Source of the DNA: Allosphingosinicella sp.
GTDB taxonomy: Bacteria; Pseudomonadota; Alphaproteobacteria; Sphingomonadales; Sphingomonadaceae
Direction: 5' to 3'
Length of the DNA: 42,767 nt
Assembly: GCA_030447665.1 (NCBI GenBank)
Contig: JAUJOJ010000019.1
Location: forward strand, 9,637 to 52,403
Shown: piece after piece, positions 27,866 to 36,443 of the stretch
How positions within the stretch are numbered: the stretch's first letter is position 1
Layout of the letters: each line of letters starts with the position of its first letter
Position numbers and translations under genes: made by a program
Notes under the pieces: model-generated
The model's database searches: none
The model's input: only the letters and a program-made list of their open reading frames with translations
Told to the model about the DNA's origin: nothing

Positions 27866-28159
27866 ATGTCGCGCATTTGCGAACTGACCGGCAAGGGCCG
27901 GCTGGTGGGCCACAATGTCTCCCACGCCAACAACAAGACGAAGCGGACCTTTCTGCCCAACCTGCAGAACGTGACCCTGCTCTCCGACGCGCTCGGCCGT
28001 GGCGTCAAGCTGCGCGTGTCGATGAACGGCCTGCGTTCGGTCGAGCATGTCGGCGGCCTCGACAATTGGCTCGCCAAGACCTCGGACGAGCAGCTCAGTC
28101 TGAAGGCCCGCCGCCTGAAGCGCGAGATCGAGAAGAAGGCCACCGCGGCCGCCGCCTGA
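27866..28159 (+). CDS. rpmB: 50S ribosomal protein L28
   Basis: A 97-residue L28, a late-assembling protein of the large subunit. It begins '[20 protein letters not shown]', continues '[18 protein letters not shown]', and the C-terminal helix is lysine- and arginine-rich ('[13 protein letters not shown]'). The start at 27866 fits the family N-terminus and follows AGGAAAG. The full-length, intact frame contrasts with the broken housekeeping genes elsewhere in the right half of the window. Confidence 0.97.
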   Translation: MSRICELTGKGRLVGHNVSHANNKTKRTFLPNLQNVTLLSDALGRGVKLRVSMNGLRSVEHVGGLDNWLAKTSDEQLSLKARRLKREIEKKATAAAA

Positions 28160-28176
28160 ACGGCTGCTCCGGCGCT

Positions 28177-29187
28177 TCACGGATGGGGCTGATTTAAAGC
28201 CGTGATCCGATCGAGGTTTAGCGCGAACTTCAGCAGCAACGTCCTCTGCAGCGGGATGAAATTGTCGTCCGATGCGATCCAGACGATCGTACGCCCATTT
28301 TCCCACGTGACGCTCAGCGCCTCCATATTGTCCACCGTCAGCGGCGCTTGAAGATGGGCGATCTCCTGCCCCCAAAGCGCCTTTCCCACAGCGACGCTGG
28401 CGCCATCGGCCAGTGTCAGCTTGGCTGAGATGCCGTCGGCAAGACCCACCCGCCGGTTCAGGAACAGCAGGCGCCCGTCGGGCAGCACCGCCGCATCCGT
28501 GATCCTGAAGCCCTTCGGCGCGACATAGCTCATCGCTCTGGCCGGCGTGCCCTCGACTGCCGGATCCCCGTCGAACAACAGCGCCTCGCTGCTGCCGTCG
28601 GGGCGCCCCCGCCCTTCTGAAAAGACGATGAAGCGGCCGTCGGGCAGGCGGAGCATCGCCTCCGCACCGGAATTCGAGGACCATTTGCGCATTGCGGCCG
28701 GCGCCGCCCAAGCATCGCTCGTCCAGTCGCTCCTGCGGTAGCGCCACAGCTGGTTACGGCCCTCGAAGGCGATCCAGGCCCGCTTCTTGTGCACCGCCAT
28801 CGCCTCGGTATCGCGATCGCCCTTCACGTCCGGCGAGCCCGGACCTTGCGGCAGGGGCAGGATCGTCAGTGCGGGCTCTTGCCGCCCCGGCACGGAAAAG
28901 CGGAACAGCGACCCGGCATCGCTGAGGGCGACGACCTCCCCCTCTTCGACATGCATCGCCGAGATGCCGCCGAAGCGTCCGTCATTGCTGCGCAGCGCCC
29001 AGCCGCCCAGGTAAGCGAGCTTGCCGACCGTACTTCGCGCCGGATCGGTTTCGTGGAGCGGGACCGGAGTGAACGACAAGGTCGCCGTTGCCGGAGGCAC
29101 GGGCGACCGGAAGAGCGACACCGGCGCGAAGGTGGTGAGAAAGAGCGCCGCCAGGAGCGGGAGAAGCAGTCGCATCGTCCGGCCCAC
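28177..29187 (-). CDS. Esterase-like activity of phytase family protein (exported)
   Basis: A 336-residue protein with an N-terminal signal segment ('RLLLPLLAALFLTTFAPVSL') and a beta-propeller-like body of the phytase-like PF13449 family: 'GGISAMHVEEGEVVALSDAG', 'KGDRDTEAMAV', 'AEAMLRLPDGRFIVFSEG', 'LTVDNMEALSVTW'. Relatives are periplasmic or secreted, and activity on phosphate esters is assumed, not shown. Start choice is uncertain: a GTG at 29187 follows GGGGAGAGG closely, and an ATG at 29175 is better placed for the signal peptide. It is convergent with rpmB (stops 17 bases apart). Confidence 0.85.
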   Translation of the reverse strand: MGRTMRLLLPLLAALFLTTFAPVSLFRSPVPPATATLSFTPVPLHETDPARSTVGKLAYLGGWALRSNDGRFGGISAMHVEEGEVVALSDAGSLFRFSVPGRQEPALTILPLPQGPGSPDVKGDRDTEAMAVHKKRAWIAFEGRNQLWRYRRSDWTSDAWAAPAAMRKWSSNSGAEAMLRLPDGRFIVFSEGRGRPDGSSEALLFDGDPAVEGTPARAMSYVAPKGFRITDAAVLPDGRLLFLNRRVGLADGISAKLTLADGASVAVGKALWGQEIAHLQAPLTVDNMEALSVTWENGRTIVWIASDDNFIPLQRTLLLKFALNLDRITALNQPHP

Positions 29188-29210
29188 CAGCCTCTCCCCG
29201 GGCCGGCGAC

Positions 29211-29447
29211 AGCGGCCAATTTGGATGAACTATGCCTGACGGGGGCATTCAGGGTCGGCTCAAGCGCATCACTCCATAAGCGCATCAACGACGAAGCCCA
29301 TGGCGGCAATCGGGAGTGCCGCGGATCCCCGCGAGAACAGCGGCCAAATTTCGAGAACGATCCTGACGGAGGCATTCAGGGTCAGCAAGCGAATCACCCC
29401 ATAAGGGCGTCAACGACGAAGCCCAGCGGCAATCGGGATTGCCGCGG
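29211..29447 (+). repeat. Two-unit direct repeat upstream of the glycine-zipper gene
   Basis: Units 29211-29324 and 29339-29447 share AGCGGCCAA at the start, CTGACGG-GGCATTCAGGGTC in the middle, CAACGACGAAGCCCA and GGCAATCGGGA-TGCCGCGG at the end, with scattered differences. The repeat occupies the leader of the gene at 29469, so the promoter or 5' leader appears duplicated. Confidence 0.75.
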
Positions 29448-29468
29448 CCGCCGAAGAGATTGCGTATC

Positions 29469-29794
29469 ATGTTCAAGAAGATCACCTCCGCTGCCGCTGC
29501 CGCTGCTCATGGCCGCAACGGCTATTATGACGACCGCTATGCGCAGTCCTATCGGGATGATCGCTACGCGCGTCCTATAATGACGGCTATTATCGCGACC
29601 GTACCTACCGCGACAGCCGCTCCTATCGCGGTGACCGCCGTTGCAGCGGCACCACCGGAACGATCGTCGGCGGAGCAGCGGGCGCGCTCGCGGGCCGCGC
29701 GATCGGTAACCGCGGCAGTACCGGCACCATCCTCGGGGCCGCCGCCGGTGCGCTTCTCGGCCGCCAAGTCGGCAAGAGCAGCTGCCGCCGCTAA
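29469..29794 (+). pseudogene. Glycine-zipper 2TM-type protein, frameshifted and missing its signal peptide
   Basis: From ATG 29469 the frame reads 'MFKKITSAAAAAHGRNGYYD' and a Tyr/Arg/Asp-rich stretch. A single-base loss near 29574 then moves coding into the next frame, which gives 'YNDGYYRDRTYRDSRSYRGD' and two glycine-zipper units ('TGTIVGGAAGALAGRAIG', 'TGTILGAAAGALLGRQVG') ending 'KSSCRR' at a TAA (29792-29794). Proteins of this type normally carry a hydrophobic export signal between 'MFKKIT' and the Tyr-rich part. Here that segment is reduced to a run of alanines, so even with the frame repaired it would probably not be exported. It has a duplicated leader upstream and a strong terminator downstream. 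Confidence 0.7.
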
Positions 29795-29823
29795 CAGCAT
29801 CCCTCGGGTCGCGTAACGAGGGC

Positions 29824-29862
29824 GGGGCCGGTACTCCATGTGGGTGCCGGCCCCAACTTTTA
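29824..29862 (+). terminator. Rho-independent terminator after the glycine-zipper gene
   Basis: GGGGCCGG at 29824-29831 pairs with CCGGCCCC at 29847-29854, followed by AACTTTTA. It is placed 30 bases after the stop codon. Confidence 0.75.
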
Positions 29863-29933
29863 CGGCCCTGCCCGCCGCCGTGGCCTGAAACCCCACGATT
29901 GATCCATACCGCACGCTGATGTGACGAGCAGCT

Positions 29934-31791
29934 TCAGGCGTTCGTGTCGAAAAGGGCGGCGAGCTGCTCGATCATCGTGCCGCCGAGCTGCTCGGCGTCC
30001 ATGATGGTGACGGCGCGCTCATAATAGCGGGTGACGTCGTGCCCGATGCCGATCGCGACGAGCTCGACCGGCGAGCGGCTTTCGATCCAGCCGATCACCT
30101 GCCTCAGATGCCGCTCGAGATAGGTGCCGCTGTTCACCGACAGCGTCGAATCGTCGACCGGCGCGCCGTCCGAGATCACCATCAGGATCCGCCGCTCCTC
30201 GGAGCGGGCGATCAGCCGGCTATGCGCCCACAAGAGCGCCTCACCGTCGATATTCTCCTTGAGCAGCCCCTCGCGCATCATCAGGCCCAGATTCTTGCGC
30301 GCCCGCCGCCACGGCTCGTCGGCCTGCTTGTAGACGATGTGGCGAAGGTCGTTGAGCCGTCCCGGATGCGGCGGCCGGCCGTCGCTCAGCCACCTTTCAC
30401 GGGATTGCCCGCCCTTCCAAGCGCGCGTCGTGAAGCCGAGTATCTCGGTCTTGACGCCGCACCGCTCGAGCGTGCGGGCAAGGATATCGGCCGAGATTGC
30501 GGCGATGGAGATCGGGCGGCCGCGCATCGATCCGGAATTGTCGATGAGCAGAGTCACCACGGTGTCGCGGAATTCGGTGTCGCGCTCGACCTTGTAGCTC
30601 AGCGACTGTGCGGGATTGACGATCACCCGCGCCAGCCGGGCCGCGTCCAGCAGCCCTTCTTCCTGGTCGAAGTCCCAGCTCCGGCTTTGCTGCGCCATCA
30701 GCCGCCGCTGCAGCCGGTTGGCGAGCTTGGTCACCGCGCCCTGGAGGTGCGTCAGCTGCTGGTCGAGATACATGCGCAGGCGGCCCAGCTCCTCCGGGTC
30801 GCACAGCTCGGTCGCCTCGATTACTTCGTCGAAGCGGGTGGTGAACACCCGATAATCGAATTGCGGCGGCAGGTCCGAGAGCGGGCGGTTGGGCCGGACG
30901 GGGAGCATCCCCTCCTCGCCTTCCTCGCCGAGACCCTCCTGGCCTTCCGCCATTTCCTGATCGGTGAAGTCGCCCTCGCCCTCCTCGTCGGACGTATCGC
31001 CCTGCTCGACGCGGATGTCGGCCTCGCCCTCGCCGCCGCCCTCGTCCTCACTCTCCTCGTCGCCGCCGTCGCCTTCGTCCTGATCCTCGCCCTCGGATTC
31101 GTCTCCCTGCTCCAGCTCCTCGTCGGGCCTCAGATCGGCTTCCACCAGATCGAGATCCTGAAGGACCTTGTTGGCGAGCGCGGCGAAGGCGGCCTGATCG
31201 TCCAGCGCCAGCCCGAGCGCGTCGAGATCGGCACCGGCTTTTTCCTCAATCCAGTCGGAGACGAGCTTCAGCCCCTGACGCGCGGCCTCGGGCGGCGCAT
31301 CGCCGGTCAGCCGCTCGCGCACCATCAGCGCGACTGCGGTCGAGAGCGGCACTTCCGCCTTGTTGCGCGCGCGGGTGATCGGATCCGTCCGCATCCGCAT
31401 CTCGGTGAGCCGGCTGAGATTGGCGCGGATGCCTTCCATCGAGCGCGCGCCGAGCGCCTCGACCCGCGCCTGCTCGGCGGCATTGAACACCGCCCGGGCG
31501 ACCTCGTCGAGCGGGGTGTTGCGAGAATGAAGCCCTGCATCGTGATGCCTGAGCTTCAAGGCGGCCGCGTCGGCATAGCCCCTCGCCTCGGCGACTTCAC
31601 GCTGGGGGAGCGTTCGGCCCGGCATCGGCACCTTGATCGTCTTGCCCTGCGCCGACGGCGTTTCGGCGGAGAAGCCAAGCTCCACCTCCGGCTCCCGCGC
31701 GATCGCGCGCGACGCGCCGGTCAGGACCTGACGGAAGGATTCGAGCGCGCGATCGCGAGCGGCAACAGCGTCAGCCGGATTTGCGCGACAT
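29934..31791 (-). CDS. cobT: Cobaltochelatase subunit CobT (N-terminus frameshifted)
   Basis: CobT works with CobS (AAA+ pair) and CobN to insert cobalt in aerobic cobalamin synthesis. The main frame (stop at 29934) has the N-terminal domain ('[20 protein letters not shown]'), a very acidic linker ('[18 protein letters not shown]') and a C-terminal von Willebrand A domain with MIDAS '[11 protein letters not shown]' and '[11 protein letters not shown]'. The first ATG of that frame (31685) is too far in: family-like sequence '[18 protein letters not shown]' continues upstream to about 31775 without a start. An ATG at 31791 ('MSRKS') joins this frame if one base is removed near 31775. Its start overlaps the remnant toxin gene upstream. 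Confidence 0.88.
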
Positions 31792-32088
31792 CAACGGTCG
31801 GCTCCAGCCTGCAGCTCCGGCCCGCACTGACGAACGGCAGCGATCAAGACCGGTGCATTGGCGTCGGGGCTTGTGTCATCGGCGCGAAGTTGCACGACGC
31901 TGGGGCCTCGCCCCTTCGTCGCGGCCAAGATCGCGCCGAAGTCCAGATCTCGGGACGACGAAGCCGTGACCCTCGGCGAACGCCATGATCTCGACATCTG
32001 AGGCTGTCGCAGCTCCCACGTTCGACCAGTGAGCTGCCTCGATGCCGGCTCGCTCCAGGGCTTCTTCCCAGCGTGGGGACAGGTTCAT
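31721..32088 (-). pseudogene. DUF5615 PIN-like toxin remnant
   Basis: Across frame changes the region reads 'MNLSPRWEEALERAGIEAAH' (preceded in frame by 'LID'), 'ASDVEIMAFAEGHGFVV', then 'RDLDFGAILAATKGRGPSVV', 'QLRADDTSPDAN', and a tail '[14 protein letters not shown]' ending at TGA 31721-31723. This is the full order of a DUF5615 PIN-like protein, usually the toxin partner of a DUF433 antitoxin. Breaks lie near 31950 and 31810, and the start looks like ATGAAG with one A lost. Its end overlaps the N-terminal coding of cobT. As read it cannot give an intact protein. Confidence 0.7.
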
Positions 32089-32093
32089 ATCGA

Positions 32094-32205
32094 TCAGCTC
32101 ATGCGCGGCGCAACCTCACGTTCCTCGGCGCGCCATGATAACGTCGGCGCGCTCAAGATACGGATAGTCGGAGAGGACGGCATCGATGCCCTGGCCGGCC
32201 GCGAT
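32094..32205 (-). pseudogene. DUF433 antitoxin C-terminal remnant
   Basis: In frames overlapping the end of cobS one reads '[20 protein letters not shown]', then 'ADVIMA', and after a shift '[12 protein letters not shown]' to the TGA at 32094-32096. This is the C-terminal helical part of a DUF433 protein, with the characteristic acidic 'DYPYL'. The N-terminal strand part is missing. It ends five bases before the ATG of the toxin remnant, the expected antitoxin-toxin order. Confidence 0.6.
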
Positions 32206-33242
32206 CGCCTACGCTGTAACGCGACCAGCTCTACCATGTTGGCCTTTCCCACCACGCTTTCAGGCAGGTCCTTGCCGAACACGCGCTGATAATATTCGGC
32301 GACCAGCGGCCGCTCGGCCTCGTCGCACTTGTTCAAAAAGGTGAGGCGGAAGGCGAAGCCGACATCGCCGAAGATGAGCGCGTTCTGCGCCCAGCTGATC
32401 ACCGCTCGGGGGCTCATCACTGTCGAGATGTCCCCGTTCACGAAGCCTTGGCGCGTGAATTCGGCGACCTTGATCATCCGTTCCACTTCCTGGCGACCGC
32501 CCTCATGATCATACTCGCCCGATTTGGCGAGCACGATCCGCGCCTCGGTCTCAGCCGGCAGATAGTTCAATGTAACCACGATGTTCCAGCGGTCCATCTG
32601 GCCCTGGTTGATCTGCTGCGTGCCGTGATAAAGGCCGGTCGTGTCGCCGAGGCCGACCGTGTTCGTGGTCGCGAACAGCCGGAACCAGGGGTTCGGCCGG
32701 ATCACCCGGTTCTGGTCGAGCAAGGTCAGCTTGCCCTCGGTCTCGAGCACGCGCTGGATGACGAACATCACGTCCGGCCGGCCGGCGTCATATTCGTCGA
32801 AGACGAGCGCGGTCGGGGTCTGCAGCGCCCAGGGCAGGAGGCCTTCGCGGAACTCCGTCACCTGCTGGCCTTCGCGCAGCACGATCGCGTCGCGTCCCAC
32901 CAGGTCGATGCGGCTGATATGCGCATCGAGGTTGATGCGGATGAGCGGCCAGTTGAGGCGCGCCGCCACCTGCTCGATATGAGTGGACTTGCCGGTGCCG
33001 TGATAGCCCTGCACCATCACACGGCGGTTCTTGCCGAAGCCCGCGCAGATCGCCAGCGTCACGTCGGGATCGAAGACATAGGTGGGATCGAGGTCCGGCA
33101 CCCGCTCGTCGGCTTCTGAAAAGGCGGGCACTTCCATGTCGCTGTCGACGCCGAACAGGTCGCGCACCTTCACGATCTTGTCAGGCGCGCCCATGAGCGT
33201 GGTGGCGCGGCTGTCGGGTTTCACGTTGGCAAGGTCGGCCAT
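32094..33242 (-). CDS. cobS: Cobaltochelatase subunit CobS
   Basis: The AAA+ ATPase of the aerobic cobalt chelatase, partner of CobT. It has Walker A 'GYHGTGKST' at 79-87, Walker B Asp149-Glu150 in '[10 protein letters not shown]', sensor region '[11 protein letters not shown]', and the usual N-terminal '[20 protein letters not shown]'-like segment (here with 'VKVRDLFG'). The authentic protein probably ends soon after '[11 protein letters not shown]'. The last 45 or so residues ('[20 protein letters not shown]' onward) are read over the DUF433 remnant and look like an accidental extension created by a deletion that fused the two genes. The core is intact. Confidence 0.92.
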   Translation of the reverse strand: MADLANVKPDSRATTLMGAPDKIVKVRDLFGVDSDMEVPAFSEADERVPDLDPTYVFDPDVTLAICAGFGKNRRVMVQGYHGTGKSTHIEQVAARLNWPLIRINLDAHISRIDLVGRDAIVLREGQQVTEFREGLLPWALQTPTALVFDEYDAGRPDVMFVIQRVLETEGKLTLLDQNRVIRPNPWFRLFATTNTVGLGDTTGLYHGTQQINQGQMDRWNIVVTLNYLPAETEARIVLAKSGEYDHEGGRQEVERMIKVAEFTRQGFVNGDISTVMSPRAVISWAQNALIFGDVGFAFRLTFLNKCDEAERPLVAEYYQRVFGKDLPESVVGKANMVELVALQRRRSRPARASMPSSPTIRILSAPTLSWRAEEREVAPRMS

Positions 33243-33291
33243 CTTCTGACTTTCAGGGTCTCAAGCGAAAGGGCGCCCGATAAAGAATACT

Positions 33292-33888
33292 CTATTGGGA
33301 CCCCGCAAATGCGGGGCGGGATTTGAGCTGCGTATAGGCCTCGATCACGGCTTGCAAAGCCTTCTCGTGGCTGCGGTCGCCCCCGTTACGGTCGGGATGA
33401 TAGCGGCGCACCAGATCGGCATAACGCTGCCTCAGCGCGCGCCGGTCGGCATCGGTTCCAAGGCCGAGGATCCGAAGCGATTTCCTGTCCGTCTCGCTGA
33501 GCTCGCGCCCGTCCCTGCGTTGCTGCTGGGATTGGGCGCGCCGGAAGCGGGCGCCGATCGCGTCGAGCGGATCGGTGAAGTCGGCCCATTTCGGCGGCTG
33601 CGAGCCGACATGGGCGAAAGCGCGCGTCTCGCGCTCCCACCCGCCATATGGCGTCTGGGCCTGCTCGATTTCCTCGCTGCTCATGCCGTTGAAATAATTA
33701 TAGCCGGTGTTGAACTCGCGAACATGATCCAGGCACAGCCACTGCCACTCGCCCGGGCCGTCGAAGCTGGCGCGCCGCCCCGAAGGCGCGCGGAACTCGC
33801 CCGGCTCCTCGCAGCCGGGGCGTGCGCAATGGCCCTGCGCCTCCACCCGGCCGTGGAACCGGCTTTGCCTCTTGCCCGAACTCGCCAC
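33292..33888 (-). CDS. DnaJ-domain protein with N-terminal zinc-type motif
   Basis: A 198-residue protein. The J-domain is at the C-terminus (about 137-192) with the HPD motif at 164-166 ('YHPDRNGGDRSHEKALQAVI'). Towards the N-terminus Cys21, Cys26, Cys52 and His55 ('HCARPGCEEPGE', 'WLCLDHVREF') form a plausible zinc site. Such DnaJ-like co-chaperones with a C-terminal J-domain are typically found between bolA and cobS in alphaproteobacteria, as here. It would stimulate DnaK ATPase for unknown clients. It diverges from bolA with 37 bases between starts. Confidence 0.9.
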   Translation of the reverse strand: MASSGKRQSRFHGRVEAQGHCARPGCEEPGEFRAPSGRRASFDGPGEWQWLCLDHVREFNTGYNYFNGMSSEEIEQAQTPYGGWERETRAFAHVGSQPPKWADFTDPLDAIGARFRRAQSQQQRRDGRELSETDRKSLRILGLGTDADRRALRQRYADLVRRYHPDRNGGDRSHEKALQAVIEAYTQLKSRPAFAGSQ

Positions 33889-33925
33889 TTGCTCCCTTCC
33901 CGTGCAAACCCGCTATATAGGCCGG

Positions 33926-34213
33926 ATGAGCGCGCATTTAACCGGGCCGATCGCGGCCGAGATCACCAGACGTCTCACCGAAACACTCGGTCCGACGCAC
34001 CTCCAAGTCATTGACGACAGCGAGAAACATCGCGGCCACGGCGGCTACAATCCGAACGGCGGGGAAAGCCATTTCACCGTCGAGATCGAGTCGCCCGTCT
34101 TTGCGGGGATGAACCGCGTCGCGCGCCAGCGTGCGGTCAATCATGCGCTGGCGGATCTTCTGCAGGAGCGGGTGCATGCGCTCGCGATCAAGGCGAGGAC
34201 CCCCGGTGAATGA
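33926..34213 (+). CDS. bolA: BolA family protein
   Basis: A 95-residue BolA/YrbA-type protein. It has 'LTETLGPTHLQVIDDSEKHR', a Gly-rich 'GHGGYNPNGGESHFTVEI', and the helix with conserved His in 'RQRAVNHALADLLQERVHAL'. BolA proteins bind [2Fe-2S] clusters with monothiol glutaredoxins and act in iron-sulfur trafficking and stress morphology. ATG 33926 matches the family start. The stop overlaps the pirin start by four bases (ATGA), so the two are translationally coupled. Confidence 0.93.
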   Translation: MSAHLTGPIAAEITRRLTETLGPTHLQVIDDSEKHRGHGGYNPNGGESHFTVEIESPVFAGMNRVARQRAVNHALADLLQERVHALAIKARTPGE

Positions 34214-35142
34214 GCGACCTCTTCATTCAGACGCTGCGCGCGGTGACGCACGATCTCGGCGGGTTCAAGGTCCACCGCACGCTTCCGCACAAGGAGCGCA
34301 CCACCGTCGGGCCCTTTATCTTCTTCGATCAGATGGGCCCGGCGCATCTGCCGCCAAACCAGGGGCTGGACGTGCGCCCCCACCCGCACATCAACCTTGC
34401 GACCGTCACCTATTTGTTCGCCGGCGCGATCGATCACCGCGATTCGCTGGGCACCTTCCGCACGATCGAGCCCGGCGCCGTGAACCTGATGACGGCAGGA
34501 CGGGGTATCGTTCATTCGGAGCGCTCCCCGGCCGAGCTCCGGCCAAGCGGGCCCGAGCTGTCGGGCATCCAGACCTGGCTGGCGCTGCCCCAGGCGAAGG
34601 AGGAGATGGATCCGGCCTTCGAGCATGTGCCGAAGGACCAGCTTCCGACGATCGAGGGCAGCGGCGCCCGGGCGCGCGTGGTGATGGGCACATTGTGGGG
34701 CGCGACCTCGCCCGTCACCTGCCACAGCGAGACCATTTATGCGAGCGTCGCGATCGAGCCCGGCGGCAGCATGCCGGTCGATCCGGCGGCCGACGAGCGG
34801 GCCATCTATGTGGCGGAGGGCGATGCGAGCCTCGACGGGCAAGATCTGGAGCCTCAACTGCTCTACGTGCTTCGGCCGGGCACCAGCGCGACCTTGCGCT
34901 CCGAACGCGGGGCTCATGTGATGCTGTGCGGCGGGGCGCCGCTGGACGGCCCCCGCCATGTCTGGTGGAATTTCGTGTCGTCCCGCCGGGACCGCATCAA
35001 CCAGGCCAAGGAGGACTGGCTGAGCGAGCGCTTTCCGGTCGTGCCCGACGATGCCGCCGAGCGCATCCCGCTCCCCGTCGTGGCACCGAAGACGGTCGTT
35101 CGGAGACCGGTCTTGCGGATGAGTACCCGCAAACGGTGCTAA
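34210..35142 (+). CDS. Pirin family protein
   Basis: A 310-residue bicupin. The N-terminal pirin domain has the metal-site histidines in 'VRPHPHINLATVTYLFAG' and the downstream His and Glu in 'GIVHSERSP'. 'GPFIFFDQMGPAHL' is a family hallmark. The C-terminal cupin ends 'SERFPVVPDDAAERIPLP'. The natural end is probably there: the last 20 or so residues ('RRPVLRMSTRKRC') are read into the neighbouring DUF559 remnant, suggesting a small deletion or frameshift at the join. Pirins are Fe-binding redox sensors or quercetinase-like enzymes. Confidence 0.9.
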   Translation: MSDLFIQTLRAVTHDLGGFKVHRTLPHKERTTVGPFIFFDQMGPAHLPPNQGLDVRPHPHINLATVTYLFAGAIDHRDSLGTFRTIEPGAVNLMTAGRGIVHSERSPAELRPSGPELSGIQTWLALPQAKEEMDPAFEHVPKDQLPTIEGSGARARVVMGTLWGATSPVTCHSETIYASVAIEPGGSMPVDPAADERAIYVAEGDASLDGQDLEPQLLYVLRPGTSATLRSERGAHVMLCGGAPLDGPRHVWWNFVSSRRDRINQAKEDWLSERFPVVPDDAAERIPLPVVAPKTVVRRPVLRMSTRKRC

Positions 35143-35440
35143 GAGCCAAGCGGCTTCGTCGCGAAATGTCGCCCGGAGACCCGCCTTTGGTGTGCGCTGC
35201 TCGAGCGGCCGGGAGGGTATAAATTCCGCCGCCAGCACCCGGCGGGCCGCTACGTGCTGGACTTCTATTGTTCGAAAGCCTGCCTATGCATCGAGGTGGA
35301 CGGCTTGGCGCACGACATGGGCGACAATCCGCAGCGCGACATGCGACGCTGGCCAAACCGGTCGAAACGGCGCATCCCGGCAGAAGAGGTTTTTCGCGAC
35401 CTGGAGCCGGTTGTTCAATTCATTGCCATGCGCTCCTCCA
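35122..35440 (+). pseudogene. DUF559 endonuclease-like gene, broken
   Basis: In shifting frames one reads 'EYPQTVLRAKRLRREMS', 'LWCALLERPGGYKFRRQHPA', 'GRYVLDFYCSKACLCIEVDG', 'LAHDMGDNPQRDMRR', and after a gap 'RIPAEEVFRDLEPVVQFI'. This is the DUF559 layout (restriction-endonuclease-like fold, Vsr/MTES-related), with the candidate active-site 'DFYC...IEVDG'. At least two frame breaks and a short internal deletion (the segment between 'RDMRR' and 'RIPAEEV') prevent translation as one protein. The start is merged with the end of pirin. Confidence 0.75.
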
Positions 35441-35456
35441 CCGGCTGCGCCGGTCC

Positions 35457-35480
35457 CCTCCCCTGCCAAAGCAGGGGAGG
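35457..35480 (+). terminator. GC-rich hairpin before the hydrolase gene
   Basis: CCTCCCCTG / CAGGGGAGG with a CCAAAG loop. It lies between the DUF559 remnant and the hydrolase start, 18 bases upstream of ATG 35498. There is no T-run, so termination is uncertain. Such CCCCTCCCCTG hairpins often end DUF559 genes. Confidence 0.45.
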
Positions 35481-35497
35481 ACTTCAGGAAACAGATC

Positions 35498-36402
35498 ATG
35501 AGCGAGATACAGACCACCCGCATCAGCCTCCCCACCGGAGTGACGCTGAAGGTGGCGTTCGGCGGGCCGGAGGATGCCGAGCCCATCATCTTCCTCCACG
35601 GCTTTCCTGAATCGCACCGCACCTGGCGGCACCAGCTGACGAACCTGGTCCGGGACTTCCGCGTGATCGCGCCCGACCAGCGCGGCTATGCCGGGTCGGA
35701 CAAGCCGGAGGGAGTCGAGGAATATGCGTCGGCAAGATCGTCGAGGACGTGTTCGCGCTTGCCGACGCTCTGGGCATCCGCCGCTTCACCCTCGTCGGCC
35801 ATGATTGGGGCGGCGCCGCCGCCTGGGGCGCAGCGCTGAAGGAGGGCGAACGGATCAAACGGCTCGTCGTCGTCAACGCGCCCCACCCTTACATTTTCCA
35901 GCGCACCGTGATCGACGACGAGGCGCAACGCGCCGCCTCGCAATATATCCGCGCCTTCCGCACGCCCGGGTTCGAGGCGGCGATAGAGGCGATGGGCTCG
36001 AAACCTTCCTCGAGAAGAGCCTAAAGCCGCACGTCGACCTCCGTCTCATCTCCGAGGCTGAGCGCGAAGCTTATATCCACGATTGGTCCCAGCCGGGTGC
36101 GCTCGCGATGCTGAATTGGTATCGCGCCGCGAAGATCGAGGTGCCGGAGGTGGGCCAGAAGGCACACAAGCCGCTCTGGGCCCAAAACCCCTTCTCTCCC
36201 CGAACCGAAAATGCCGGTGCTGGTGATCTGGGGCATGAAGGACAAGGCGCTGCTCCGGATCCAGCTCGAGGGGCTTCAGAACCATGTTCCAGATCTCCGT
36301 TGGACGCTGGAGCAGGACGCCGGCCATTTCATCCCCTGGGAGAAACCTGAGGTCGTGACTTCCGCCATTCGGGACTTCGTCGCGGAGACGCCGCTGGATT
36401 AA
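35498..36402 (+). pseudogene. Epoxide-hydrolase-like alpha/beta hydrolase with three frame breaks
   Basis: Starting at ATG 35498 (AGGAAA upstream) the protein reads 'IFLHGFPESHRTWRHQL' (oxyanion HG motif) and 'RVIAPDQRGYAGSDKP'. It continues in a second frame with 'LGIRRFTLVGHDWGGAAAWG', where Asp of GHDWGG is the expected nucleophile of epoxide hydrolases and dehalogenases. A third frame gives 'DLRLISEAEREAYIHDWSQP', and finally 'MPVLVIWGMKDKALLR' and 'DAGHFIPWEKPE' hold the acid and catalytic His. Breaks lie near 35725, 36003 and 36205. Taken together all parts of a normal 300-residue enzyme are present in order, so this may be an intact gene with base-calling errors. Confidence 0.8.
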
Positions 36403-36443
36403 AGCTTGGGCTCACCGCCCGGCCCCGCTATGGCCCGCCTCCC

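Noticed and set aside
30039..31988. A 649-codon open frame on the plus strand opposite cobT
   Set aside because: The opposite strand encodes CobT with MIDAS and acidic-linker features. The plus-strand product has no coherent motif.
29934..33242. CobS/CobT as a MoxR-von Willebrand chaperone pair instead of a chelatase
   Set aside because: Both proteins match cobaltochelatase subunits in length and motif order. CobN is not in the window, so a non-chelatase role cannot be fully excluded but is not supported.
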